Made by a program: the position numbers and the translations under genes. Below, one piece after another: positions 1-6,060 of a DNA stretch of 13,326 nt (position 1 is its first letter; each line of letters starts with the position of its first letter). This DNA is from Chloroflexota bacterium (lineage in GTDB: Bacteria; Chloroflexota; Dehalococcoidia; Lucifugimonadales; JAPUKM01). A model generated the notes under the pieces. The model searched no databases and was not told the origin of the DNA. It was given only the letters and a program-made list of their open reading frames with translations. The stretch lies in contig JAPUKM010000210.1 in assembly GCA_027295645.1 (NCBI GenBank), positions 1 to 13,326 on the forward strand, given 5' to 3'.

Positions 1-60
1 ACTGGGGAAGTCTGACCATCTACGTATCTGAGGACACGTCGGGAAACGAAGGTATTCAGC

Positions 61-98
61 TTTTAAGTCCGCCGCGTCTGCCATTTCGCCACCCCGGC
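61..98 (-). tRNA. tRNA-Leu (anticodon UAA), 5' part only
   Basis: Read on the minus strand from 98, the sequence has a 7-base acceptor arm (GCCGGGG), U8, a GCG/CGC D-stem around a typical leucine D-loop, the 27-31 strand GCGGA and the anticodon loop CTTAAAA (anticodon UAA at 65-63). The next bases should be the complementary stem (TCCGC or similar) but read GCTGA, and no variable arm, T-loop or matching acceptor strand is found down to base 1. The gene is therefore interrupted right at the anticodon loop. A group I intron sits at this place in cyanobacterial and some other bacterial tRNA-Leu(UAA) genes. A truncated tRNA left by an integration or rearrangement is the alternative. The 5' half is well supported; the completeness of the gene is not. 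Confidence 0.6.
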
Positions 99-106
99 AA
101 GTGGGT

Positions 107-155
107 GTGGGAGACCGGGCTGCGTTGCGGTTAGGCATGCGTCGTGGTCTCTCAC
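107..155. repeat. Inverted repeat between tRNA genes
   Basis: Bases 107-116 pair with 146-155 over 10 positions with one G-U pair, around a 29-base loop. It lies between tRNA-Cys and the tRNA-Leu(UAA) half, downstream of tRNA-Cys in the direction of transcription. It could help processing or termination. No T-run follows on either strand, so a role is unproven. Confidence 0.35.
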
Positions 156-165
156 GCTGTCAGAA

Positions 166-242
166 TGGAGGCGACGGTGGGATTCGAACCCACGAATAGG
201 GGATTTGCAGTCCCCCGCCTTAGTCCACTTGGCTACGTCGCC
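166..242 (-). tRNA. tRNA-Cys (anticodon GCA)
   Basis: The minus strand folds as a full cloverleaf. The acceptor GGCGACG (242-236) pairs with CGTCGCC (176-170), the anticodon loop is CTGCAAA with GCA at 208-206, and the T-arm carries the GGTTCGAATCC signature. The discriminator base is U (169), the identity element of cysteine tRNAs. The 3' CCA is encoded in the DNA (168-166), unlike in the neighbouring tRNA-Leu(GAG). The tRNA body is 169-242. Confidence 0.95.
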
Positions 243-268
243 CTGATTATACCGCTGGGTCAAAGAAG

Positions 269-352
269 TGCCGAGGAGGAGATTTGAACTCCTACGAGCT
301 TGCGCTCACGGCCCCCTCAAGACCGCGTGTCTACCTATTCCACCACCTCGGC
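269..352 (-). tRNA. tRNA-Leu (anticodon GAG)
   Basis: The minus strand gives an 84-base class II tRNA. The acceptor GCCGAGG (352-346) pairs with CCTCGGC (276-270), with discriminator A at 269. The anticodon stem CGGTC/GGCCG encloses loop TTGAGGG with anticodon GAG at 318-316. A long variable arm (CGTGAGCGCAAGCTCG) and the GTTCAAATC T-loop follow. These are the marks of a leucine tRNA. CCA is not encoded. It lies 26 bases upstream of tRNA-Cys on the same strand, so the two are probably co-transcribed. Confidence 0.95.
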
Positions 353-666
353 GCACGCTGTTTGGCAGAGACGTGACCCGGGCCTTATCTACCAGCGGGA
401 GTCACGCTGCTGCGCCATTCCTTGAGTTAGATGCGGTTTTGCACATCCCAGTTCAATACTTTAATCTGAAATTCCGGGACTGTGTATCTGTATTGTAATA
501 ATGCCACCCCGTCCTGTACCGTGTCAAACAGTGCGGTTATACGACGGATGAGTTGATACCCTGCATACAGCGGGAGACTGGTGCTATAATGACGCCGCTC
601 AAGCTGCAGATGTAGAACGGGTGTGAATTGCCACGTTGTGGCTAAAGCTAAGGGGGAGGTGTTTGT
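353..666. other. Intergenic region between divergent tRNA cluster and hydrolase gene
   Basis: About 314 bases with no convincing gene. The open frame on the minus strand at 427-885 runs antisense into the hydrolase and looks like a shadow. The right part holds an extended -10 promoter (582-590) and a roughly 70-base leader with a small hairpin (stem 630-634/638-642, loop GTT) and the Shine-Dalgarno site. I found no convincing promoter for the minus-strand tRNAs in the left part. Confidence 0.6.
582..590 (+). promoter_or_regulatory. Extended -10 promoter (TGCTATAAT)
   Basis: A perfect TATAAT at 585-590 is preceded by TGC, the extended -10 motif that can dispense with a good -35. The base string 17 bases upstream (562-567, TGCATA) is only a poor -35. 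Transcription would start near 597 and give a leader of about 70 bases to the ATG at 667. It would drive the run hydrolase, hydrolase, nitrilase. Confidence 0.55.
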
Positions 667-1482
667 ATGGCTACTGCATTGATGGGAGTTGAGCACAATA
701 TCTATCGGGCGGATGGGAAGGTCTACGTGAATCGCGTGGGCGGTGGCGATCCGGTTCTCTTCATCCACGGCGTGGGGAGTAGTGGCTGGACATGGAAAGA
801 GGTTATCGACCGGCTTTCCCCGCATTTCGCCTGCTATAACGTAGATTTGCCCGGGTTTGGCAACTCTGACATGCCCGCCAGGCAATACGACGTGGACGAC
901 TTCGCCGACGCCATGCTCGATGTCCTAGATGCCATCGGCGCGGAGCAGGCCAGCATCGTTGGCGACCATACGGGGGCGATTCTTGGAGTCATCCTGGCAG
1001 GGAAGTATCCGAAGCGCGTAAAGAGGCTGGTCTTTGACGGACTGCCGTTCTGGAACGTGGAGCGGGGCAAGGTGATCTGGGAGAAGTTCTTCCTTCCTCA
1101 ATTCACGGATACCACTTCGTATCATATCCCTGTCGACCCTCTGACCACCTGGGAAGAGGAGAAGGCGAAGAACCCAGCCCTGGACAAGGAGGACTGGGAG
1201 AAACGGGATGAAGTGCACCGGCGGAGCCGGCTGTGGGGGAGGATGAGCCACGAGAGCGCCACCGCGTTCGATGTGGAAGCGGCCAGCGCCAAGATAAGCC
1301 AGCCCACGCTGCTGATATACGGGGAACATGATGCGCTACGGCGTGGGGAGCAACGGGCCAATGAGGGGATCAAGGGGTCCGTCCTTAAGGTTATTCCCGG
1401 GTCTGAGGGAGCCCATGCAACGGCCCACTCAGGCAACCCCGATGGATTCGCCGAAGAGGTGAAAACCTTTCTCCAGCAGTAG
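667..1482 (+). CDS. Alpha/beta hydrolase-fold protein with His at the nucleophile position
   Basis: A 271-residue protein of the alpha/beta hydrolase (abhydrolase_1) family, probably cytoplasmic since no signal peptide is visible. The start is set by a strong GGAGGT site 6 bases before the ATG. The oxyanion-hole HGVGSSGW lies at 34-41, and the DLPGFGNSD loop typical of esterases, dehalogenases and epoxide hydrolases at 60-68. The nucleophile elbow reads VGDHTGA (98-104), so the usual Ser is His101 in a gap-free match to the GxSxG motif. A shift by one residue would put Asp100 there, as in haloalkane dehalogenases, but then the Gly spacing fails. The acid (Asp222 in YGEHD) and a C-terminal His (250 or 254) remain. 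Family membership is clear. Hydrolytic activity and substrate are open: it may be a lyase-like or non-catalytic member. It is first in a run with a second hydrolase and a nitrilase. Confidence 0.85.
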   Translation: MATALMGVEHNIYRADGKVYVNRVGGGDPVLFIHGVGSSGWTWKEVIDRLSPHFACYNVDLPGFGNSDMPARQYDVDDFADAMLDVLDAIGAEQASIVGDHTGAILGVILAGKYPKRVKRLVFDGLPFWNVERGKVIWEKFFLPQFTDTTSYHIPVDPLTTWEEEKAKNPALDKEDWEKRDEVHRRSRLWGRMSHESATAFDVEAASAKISQPTLLIYGEHDALRRGEQRANEGIKGSVLKVIPGSEGAHATAHSGNPDGFAEEVKTFLQQ

Positions 1483-1502
1483 CCCGCACCGCACAGCAAT
1501 CG

Positions 1503-1539
1503 AAGCCACTTCTGCTGATTTGTACAGCAGAAGTGGCTT
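1503..1539 (+). terminator. Perfect 15-bp intergenic hairpin, terminator-like
   Basis: Bases 1503-1517 and 1525-1539 are exact reverse complements around a 7-base loop (ATTTGTA), located 21 bases after the stop of the first hydrolase and 42 before the start of the next gene. There is no T-run after it on the plus strand, so a textbook Rho-independent terminator is not shown. It may instead limit read-through or protect the upstream mRNA 3' end. Confidence 0.45.
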
Positions 1540-1581
1540 GCGGGCTGATCCATACGCTGTGTCAAGACCAAGGAGAAGCCG

Positions 1582-2358
1582 GTGCCCCTCGCCAAGTTGA
1601 ACGGAGTCAACATCTACTACGATACGTCTGGTTCAGGGACGGCCATTGTCCTGACGCACGGATTCGCGGGCTCCACCAGGATGTGGCAACCCCAGGTAGA
1701 GGCCCTGTCCAAGGATTACCAGCTCATCACCTATGACATCCGGGGGCATGGCCAGTCAGACGCACCCGCAGACCGCGCCCTCTATTCCTGGGATATAGCG
1801 ATGGAGGACCTTCATCAGCTACTGACGAGCCTTGGAGTCAAGGAGGCGATCGTAGGCGGCCTTTCGCTAGGCGGCATAGTCAGCTTCCATTACTATATGA
1901 AGCACCCGGAGATGACCAAAGCGCTGATCATTGCCGACTCCGGGCCGGGCTTTCGCAATCCGCAGACCATGGCCCAGTGGGACCAGGAGCGCTACAAGGT
2001 AACGGAGGTGCTGGAGAAGGGCGGTATGGCGGCCTATATGGCGAGCCCGTACGCCAGTACCACCTACTACACCACTCCGGACGTTATGGTTGCGCATTCT
2101 CCCGTTGGCCTGTCCAACGTCAACATGGCCCTACAGACGAACCAGGAGATGGTGCCTCTGGAGGAGATTAAGGTTCCGACCCTGGTTATAGTGGGGTCGG
2201 GCGACACCAACTCCATTCCTCCTGCCAACTATATGCACAGGAAGATACCGAACTCTCGATTGGCGGTTATCCCACAGGCGGGGCACGGCTCCAACGTTGA
2301 CCAGCCGGCAATCTTCAATAGGGCCATCCTGGATTTCCTTAAGGATTACGGACTCTAG
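1582..2358 (+). CDS. Alpha/beta hydrolase (serine hydrolase type)
   Basis: A 258-residue alpha/beta hydrolase starting at GTG, chosen because AGGAG lies 6 bases upstream. The oxyanion motif HGFAGS is at 26-31 and YDIRGHGQSD at 51-60. The nucleophile is Ser95 in GGLSLGG, the likely acid is Asp208 (VGSGD), and His235 is in QAGHG. The triad is complete, so it should be an active esterase, lactonase or C-C hydrolase. The order and loops resemble 3-oxoadipate enol-lactonase and meta-cleavage hydrolases, but that cannot be fixed by motif alone. It has only low similarity to the preceding hydrolase, so the pair is not a recent duplication. Unlike its neighbour it keeps a normal Ser. The nitrilase start follows 64 bases downstream. 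Confidence 0.88.
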   Translation: MPLAKLNGVNIYYDTSGSGTAIVLTHGFAGSTRMWQPQVEALSKDYQLITYDIRGHGQSDAPADRALYSWDIAMEDLHQLLTSLGVKEAIVGGLSLGGIVSFHYYMKHPEMTKALIIADSGPGFRNPQTMAQWDQERYKVTEVLEKGGMAAYMASPYASTTYYTTPDVMVAHSPVGLSNVNMALQTNQEMVPLEEIKVPTLVIVGSGDTNSIPPANYMHRKIPNSRLAVIPQAGHGSNVDQPAIFNRAILDFLKDYGL

Positions 2359-2422
2359 TCACGTCTCATCAGCCCCGAACATGTTAGGCAGACCACGGCG
2401 CAGTGCCATCCGAGGTGAGCAG

Positions 2423-3511
2423 ATGTCTGATCAGATACTCTCCCCATTCAAAGTTGCTGCCATTCACGCTGCCCCTGTCTTTATGGACCTCAACAGGACG
2501 GTTGAGAAGGCGGTGGGCCTCATTGAGGAGGCGGGACGCCAGGGTGCAAGGGTTGTGGTTTTTCCAGAGGCGTTCATTCCGGGGTTTCCATACTGGGTCA
2601 ATCTGTCGAGCGTCCTCTTCCACGGGAAGCTCTTCGTCAAGCTGTGGGAGAACTCCATCGACCTGTCGAGCGATGATGCGGTGATACGCCCACTGCAAGA
2701 CGCAGCCCGCAAGGCAGGAGCGGTGGTCGTCATGGGGCTCAACGAACGGGCCGGCGGCACGCTCTACAATGCTCAGCTGTTCATTGACCAGGACGGTCAG
2801 GTTCTGGGCGCTCGCCGCAAACTTGTTCCGACACTGGCCGAACGGACGGTCTGGGGGTATGGAAACGGCAGCACTCTCCGGGTGTGGGATACCTCTTTTG
2901 GCAAGGTCGGAGGACTGATGTGCTGGGAGCACAGTATGAATCTGGCGCGCCAGGCGCTGATTGCCCAGGGGATCCAGATTCATGCGTCGTCATGGCCCGG
3001 GCTTAGCAGCGTCAAGGGCTACGACCCCGTTTTCCAGATACAGGTAGAGGCTTTGACCAAGACCCATGCTCTTACCGGACAGTGCTTTGTAATCGTGGCG
3101 ATGAACCCGGTCAACGAGGATGTCCTTGAGGTCATGGAACCGTACATCGGGGCGACAGACCTCATGCAGCCAGGGCCCGCGTGGAGCGCTATCATCCACC
3201 CGCTGGCCACGCTACTGGCCACGGAGACGGGGGACAAGGATACGGTGCTGTGCGCCGAGATCAACCCCCGCCACATCATCAGCACCAAGTACCTGGTGGA
3301 CAGTGTTGGGCACTACAGCCGACCGGAGGTACTCTCCCTGGTGGTCGATCAGACCGACTACCAGCCGGCGCGGTTCATCAATAACGGCGGCTTGGACGGG
3401 TCGGTCCAGGTGGACGCGGAGGCGCCAGCGAATGGCCGAGAGCGGATGCCCGCCACGAAGCAGTCAAAGTCGACGTCGAACGTGTACGGGCATCCGAAGG
3501 AAGAGGCGTAA
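2423..3511 (+). CDS. Nitrilase (carbon-nitrogen hydrolase family)
   Basis: A 362-residue nitrilase-branch enzyme, predicted to hydrolyse an organic nitrile to a carboxylic acid and ammonia. The catalytic set is visible: Glu49 (FPEAF), Lys133 (RRKLVPT) and Cys167 (MCWEH). The second Glu140 lies in AERTVWG. CWEH after the Cys and the WGYGNGST stretch are typical of true nitrilases rather than amidases or carbamoylases, and the length fits that branch. The reading frame is open upstream to 2297, but ATG 2423 is preferred because GAGGTGAG precedes it and homology starts there (KVAAIHAAPVFMD). It is third in the run behind two hydrolases, so a nitrile or a nitrile-bearing ester or lactone may be a substrate of this module. 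Nitrilases usually form spiral oligomers. The exact substrate is unknown. Confidence 0.92.
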   Translation: MSDQILSPFKVAAIHAAPVFMDLNRTVEKAVGLIEEAGRQGARVVVFPEAFIPGFPYWVNLSSVLFHGKLFVKLWENSIDLSSDDAVIRPLQDAARKAGAVVVMGLNERAGGTLYNAQLFIDQDGQVLGARRKLVPTLAERTVWGYGNGSTLRVWDTSFGKVGGLMCWEHSMNLARQALIAQGIQIHASSWPGLSSVKGYDPVFQIQVEALTKTHALTGQCFVIVAMNPVNEDVLEVMEPYIGATDLMQPGPAWSAIIHPLATLLATETGDKDTVLCAEINPRHIISTKYLVDSVGHYSRPEVLSLVVDQTDYQPARFINNGGLDGSVQVDAEAPANGRERMPATKQSKSTSNVYGHPKEEA

Positions 3512-3513
3512 TC

Positions 3514-3534
3514 CGATTGGTAGGCAGCCGATCG
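3514..3534. terminator. Weak hairpin between convergent genes
   Basis: Stem CGATTGG/CCGATCG (7 bp with one wobble) around a 7-base loop begins 3 bases after the nitrilase stop. A short TTT and a T/G-rich stretch follow. It could serve as terminator for the nitrilase run, facing the end of the minus-strand enoyl-CoA hydratase. The weak T-run keeps confidence low. Confidence 0.3.
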
Positions 3535-3549
3535 TTTGGTTGATGCTGG

Positions 3550-4329
3550 TCACCTCTTCTGAAGCCTCTCGACCATCGCCTTCATGAGCGCCCGTTGCTC
3601 TTTGTCCTCCCTCAGGATTCGGGAGAACATCTTCTCCATACGTAGGCCATCTGCAAGGGACATATCCAGTCCCCTCCAGGCCAACTCCTTGTTCGCCTGG
3701 AGGGCGTGAAGGGGATGCCTCGCGATCTTTCCAGCCAACTCCTCCGCTGCGGCCATCAGTTGATCGTTGGGCACCACCCTGTTGACCAGGCCAACTCTGA
3801 GCGCCTCTTCAGCGGTGATATTCTCTCCCGTCAGTAGCATCTCCAGCGCCATCCCAAAGGGGATTCGCCGGGTGAGCCTTTGGGTGCCGCCGAAGCTGGC
3901 GACGGCTCCAAGCAACACCTCGGGTATTCCGAATCTTGCGCTTGGGGTGGCGATAACGATGTCACACGCGAGCGCAATTTCGACTCCGCTCGCCAGGCAG
4001 TAACCGTTCACGGCCGCTACCAGGGGCTTCCAAAGCGTTCCCGTTTCTCGAAGGGCGAACGGTGACTTCGAAAACGTTCGCCAGAACCGCTCATCCCTGG
4101 CATCAAAGGAGCTTCCCATCTCCTCCATTTCAGAGATGTCGTTTCCGGCACAAAAAGCCCGGTCGCCAGCCCCGGTGATAACGCCCACCTTCAGGTTGTC
4201 ATCGTCGCGGATGTCGGCCAGCACTCGCTCTAGCTCGGCGATCAGCTCCTGATTGAGGGTGTTCAGCTTTTCGGGTCGATTGAGGGTGATATAGGCGATG
4301 CTATCCCTTTTCTCATATAACAAGACCAT
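3550..4329 (-). CDS. Enoyl-CoA hydratase/isomerase (crotonase), canonical active site
   Basis: A 259-residue crotonase. It hydrates trans-2-enoyl-CoA thioesters or carries out a related reaction. The N-terminal strand is YITLNRP, the first oxyanion-hole loop is RAFCAGNDI (57-65), and both hydratase glutamates are present: Glu117 (SGVEIALACD) and Glu137 (GIPEVLLG). The FGGTQRL segment is also typical. It is the only one of four crotonases in the window with both Glu, so the most likely true hydratase. ATG 4329 has AAGGAG 11 bases upstream and a strong sigma70 promoter. It is transcribed alone, against its neighbours. Its N-terminus (LLYEKRD then IAYITLNRP) is nearly the same as in the two tandem crotonases at 7236 and 8024, which suggests common origin. 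Confidence 0.92.
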   Translation of the reverse strand: MVLLYEKRDSIAYITLNRPEKLNTLNQELIAELERVLADIRDDDNLKVGVITGAGDRAFCAGNDISEMEEMGSSFDARDERFWRTFSKSPFALRETGTLWKPLVAAVNGYCLASGVEIALACDIVIATPSARFGIPEVLLGAVASFGGTQRLTRRIPFGMALEMLLTGENITAEEALRVGLVNRVVPNDQLMAAAEELAGKIARHPLHALQANKELAWRGLDMSLADGLRMEKMFSRILREDKEQRALMKAMVERLQKR

Positions 4330-4391
4330 CTCTGTGTCTTCTCCTTCTCAAAAGTTGGTGCCCTTCAATGACGCCAGCGACAGGTGGTGCC

Positions 4392-4419
4392 ATTGTATTG
4401 GGCATCGTTGTTGTGTCAA
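4392..4419 (-). promoter_or_regulatory. Sigma70 promoter for the minus-strand crotonase
   Basis: On the minus strand TTGACA (4419-4414) is followed after 16 bases by TACAAT (4397-4392). This is a perfect -35 and a 5-of-6 -10. Transcription would start near 4385, about 55 bases before the crotonase ATG at 4329. Confidence 0.65.
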
Positions 4420-4436
4420 CGTTAGTAATGTAGTAT
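4408..4436 (+). promoter_or_regulatory. Possible weak promoter for the amidohydrolase run
   Basis: TTGTTG (4408-4413) and TAGTAT (4431-4436) are 17 bases apart on the plus strand. Both are imperfect. If real, its -35 abuts the -35 of the opposite promoter, so the two would compete for polymerase. This is speculative. Confidence 0.25.
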
Positions 4437-4463
4437 GGTCAGCCCTGCTGAGAGCTACGAGTT

Positions 4464-4480
4464 GGATAGCCCCGCTATCC
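4464..4480 (+). repeat. 7-bp perfect hairpin before the amidohydrolase ribosome site
   Basis: GGATAGC and GCTATCC are exact complements around a CCC loop. The hairpin ends 5 bases before the Shine-Dalgarno AAGGAGG (4486-4492) of the next gene. It could affect translation or be an operator palindrome. No function is shown. Confidence 0.35.
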
Positions 4481-4498
4481 TGGCGAAGGAGGTTGGTA

Positions 4499-5518
4499 AT
4501 GCTCGTTGATGCCCACGTGCACTGCTTTGTGTGGGAGGAGTTTCCCGCTGGTGAGAGATGGGCCTTTGCCAACAACTGGGCCTGGTATAGGGGGAGCCTC
4601 GCCAACCTGAGCGGCGGAAGAGGGGGCATCTTTGTCCCGCCGCTGGACCAGAAGGGCCCATGGCGTGACGCCGCAAAGGTGTTTCCACGGACGGGCAAGG
4701 CAAACTCAGACCCTGATGGCAAGTTCCTCATGAGCTACCTGGACGCCATGGGCATCGAGAAGTGCGTCTGCTTGATGGTGGATTGGGGGCTAGCCTGGGG
4801 AGAGGAGGCCGAGTTCCCGGTAGGGGAGGTCAACAAGCGTGGTGGTGAGCTGAAGAAGAAGTTCGAGGGCCGGTTCTATTTCCAAGCCGGCGTGGACCCA
4901 CGGAGACGCAATGCGGCGGAGCTGGCCGAAACGGCCATCCGCGACTACGGGGCATCGGGCATAAAGATACTGGCGGCCAACGGAATCGCTCCGGATGACC
5001 CCCTCTGCTTTCCCGTATACGATGTGTGCCGCTCCTACAATAAGACCGTGACGGTGCATACGGGCAGCGGAGATGTAGCCGGGTTTTCGTATCCGGCACA
5101 TGTCTGGCACCTGGAACAGCCCGCCAAGATGTTCCCGAGCGTTCAGTTTGTGGCGGCCCACGGCGGGGGCGGCCTGGACGGCGAGTGGCATGACATTCTC
5201 CAAATGACTCTCACCATCCCCAACATCGCTGTGGACCTTTCAGAGTGGCAGTACCCAATACCGCCAAACGACTGGGACCCCGGGCGGGAGCAGGAGTTCA
5301 TTCACGTTCTCAACATTCTGCGTAAGAACCTGGGGCCCCATAACATTATGGCGGGTACCGACTTCATGGGTGGCGAGAGCCCGGAGTACAACCGGTGGTG
5401 GTGGGACCTGTGGAGAGACCTACCGGCACGGGCCAAGAAGTTCGGCTATCTGTTCCTCCAGGAGGAGGCGGATTTGATGGGCGGCGACAATGCCCGGCGG
5501 ATCTACGAGACCGGGTAG
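4499..5518 (+). CDS. Amidohydrolase family 2 protein (metal-dependent hydrolase/decarboxylase)
   Basis: A 339-residue TIM-barrel protein of the amidohydrolase-2 family, which includes ACMSD, gamma-resorcylate decarboxylase and related hydrolases. The HxH metal motif is at the very N-terminus (His6, His8 in DAHVHCF). GIKIL follows at 154-158, then a barrel His187 (VTVHTGSGD), His221 (AAHGGGG) and the catalytic/metal Asp288 (AGTDFMGG). These are the usual ligands of a single divalent metal, so the protein should be active. ATG 4499 is chosen over the open frame back to 4298 because AAGGAGG sits 6 bases before it and the HxH motif starts at once. In the family such enzymes remove CO2 from, or hydrolyse, aromatic and ring-cleavage carboxylates. 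With CoA-linked genes downstream, an entry or side-group step of a degradation pathway is plausible but unproven. Confidence 0.88.
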   Translation: MLVDAHVHCFVWEEFPAGERWAFANNWAWYRGSLANLSGGRGGIFVPPLDQKGPWRDAAKVFPRTGKANSDPDGKFLMSYLDAMGIEKCVCLMVDWGLAWGEEAEFPVGEVNKRGGELKKKFEGRFYFQAGVDPRRRNAAELAETAIRDYGASGIKILAANGIAPDDPLCFPVYDVCRSYNKTVTVHTGSGDVAGFSYPAHVWHLEQPAKMFPSVQFVAAHGGGGLDGEWHDILQMTLTIPNIAVDLSEWQYPIPPNDWDPGREQEFIHVLNILRKNLGPHNIMAGTDFMGGESPEYNRWWWDLWRDLPARAKKFGYLFLQEEADLMGGDNARRIYETG

Positions 5519-5580
5519 GTTGGCAGCTTGATGATCGCAGTCGCCACCTGCCTGGTGTAGCGAGTCCCAGAGGGATGGAT

Positions 5581-6060
5581 ATGGCGGGAAACGCACAGCG
5601 GAAAAGCCTGGAGCCAACGGTCTTCCGAGTGGATGACGCTGTGGAGAAGGACACCCTTGTGGGCTCCCATTGCGCCAAGTGTGATAGGAACTACTTCCCT
5701 CCACGGCAGTGGTGTGCTGCCTGCTTTGAGCCCGGGTGTGAGGAGATTGAGTTGAGCCGCGAGGGTACCCTCAGCAGCTTTGCTCTCGTGGAGAGGAAGC
5801 AGGAGTATTGCCTTGTGGAGGCGCCGTACGCTTTTGGTGAGGTCCGACTCCCTGAGGGGATGCTGGTTTACACCACTCTCAATATCACATCTGAGGTTGC
5901 CGCCAACGGTCAGATCAGGGTGTACAGCACGATTGATCAGGATAATTTCAACGTTTTCAAAACGGGACAGCGGGCCAGGCTGGCTCCTCTGGTCATCAAG
6001 AGGGCCGACGATGGTGCTGATATAGTGGCGTACAGCTTTGATATTGTGGAGGGAGCGTGA
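5581..6060 (+). CDS. Zn-ribbon/OB-fold protein (DUF35 family), partner of the thiolase-like protein
   Basis: A 159-residue protein with an N-terminal rubredoxin-like zinc ribbon, Cys31-x2-Cys34 and Cys45-x2-Cys48 (HCAKC and WCAAC), followed by an OB-fold domain. Such DUF35 proteins bind thiolase-like or acyl-CoA enzymes and complete or stabilise their active site (BbsA with BbsB; ChsH2 with Ltp2). The stop codon overlaps the start of the next gene by one base (TGATG), so the two are translationally coupled, as expected for subunits of one complex. Two starts are possible, ATG 5575 or ATG 5581. The second is preferred since AGAGGG lies 6 bases upstream of it and touches the first. Confidence 0.9.
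   Translation: MAGNAQRKSLEPTVFRVDDAVEKDTLVGSHCAKCDRNYFPPRQWCAACFEPGCEEIELSREGTLSSFALVERKQEYCLVEAPYAFGEVRLPEGMLVYTTLNITSEVAANGQIRVYSTIDQDNFNVFKTGQRARLAPLVIKRADDGADIVAYSFDIVEGA

Noticed and set aside
427..885. Minus-strand open frame of 152 codons
   Set aside because: Runs antisense through the start of the first hydrolase, has no family-like motif and no good ribosome site.
667..1482. Haloalkane dehalogenase identity for the first hydrolase
   Set aside because: Dehalogenases carry a DWG elbow; here the residue after Asp100 is His and the Gly spacing fits His101 at the nucleophile site.
2297..2422. Upstream extension of the nitrilase frame
   Set aside because: Overlaps the previous gene, lacks similarity to nitrilases and the internal ATG 2423 has a proper ribosome site.
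2384..2983. Minus-strand open frame of 199 codons
   Set aside because: Lies entirely opposite the nitrilase, which has a full catalytic set; a GC-driven shadow.
4298..4498. Upstream extension of the amidohydrolase frame
   Set aside because: Would cross the divergent promoter region and the crotonase start; the HxH motif and AAGGAGG fix the start at 4499.
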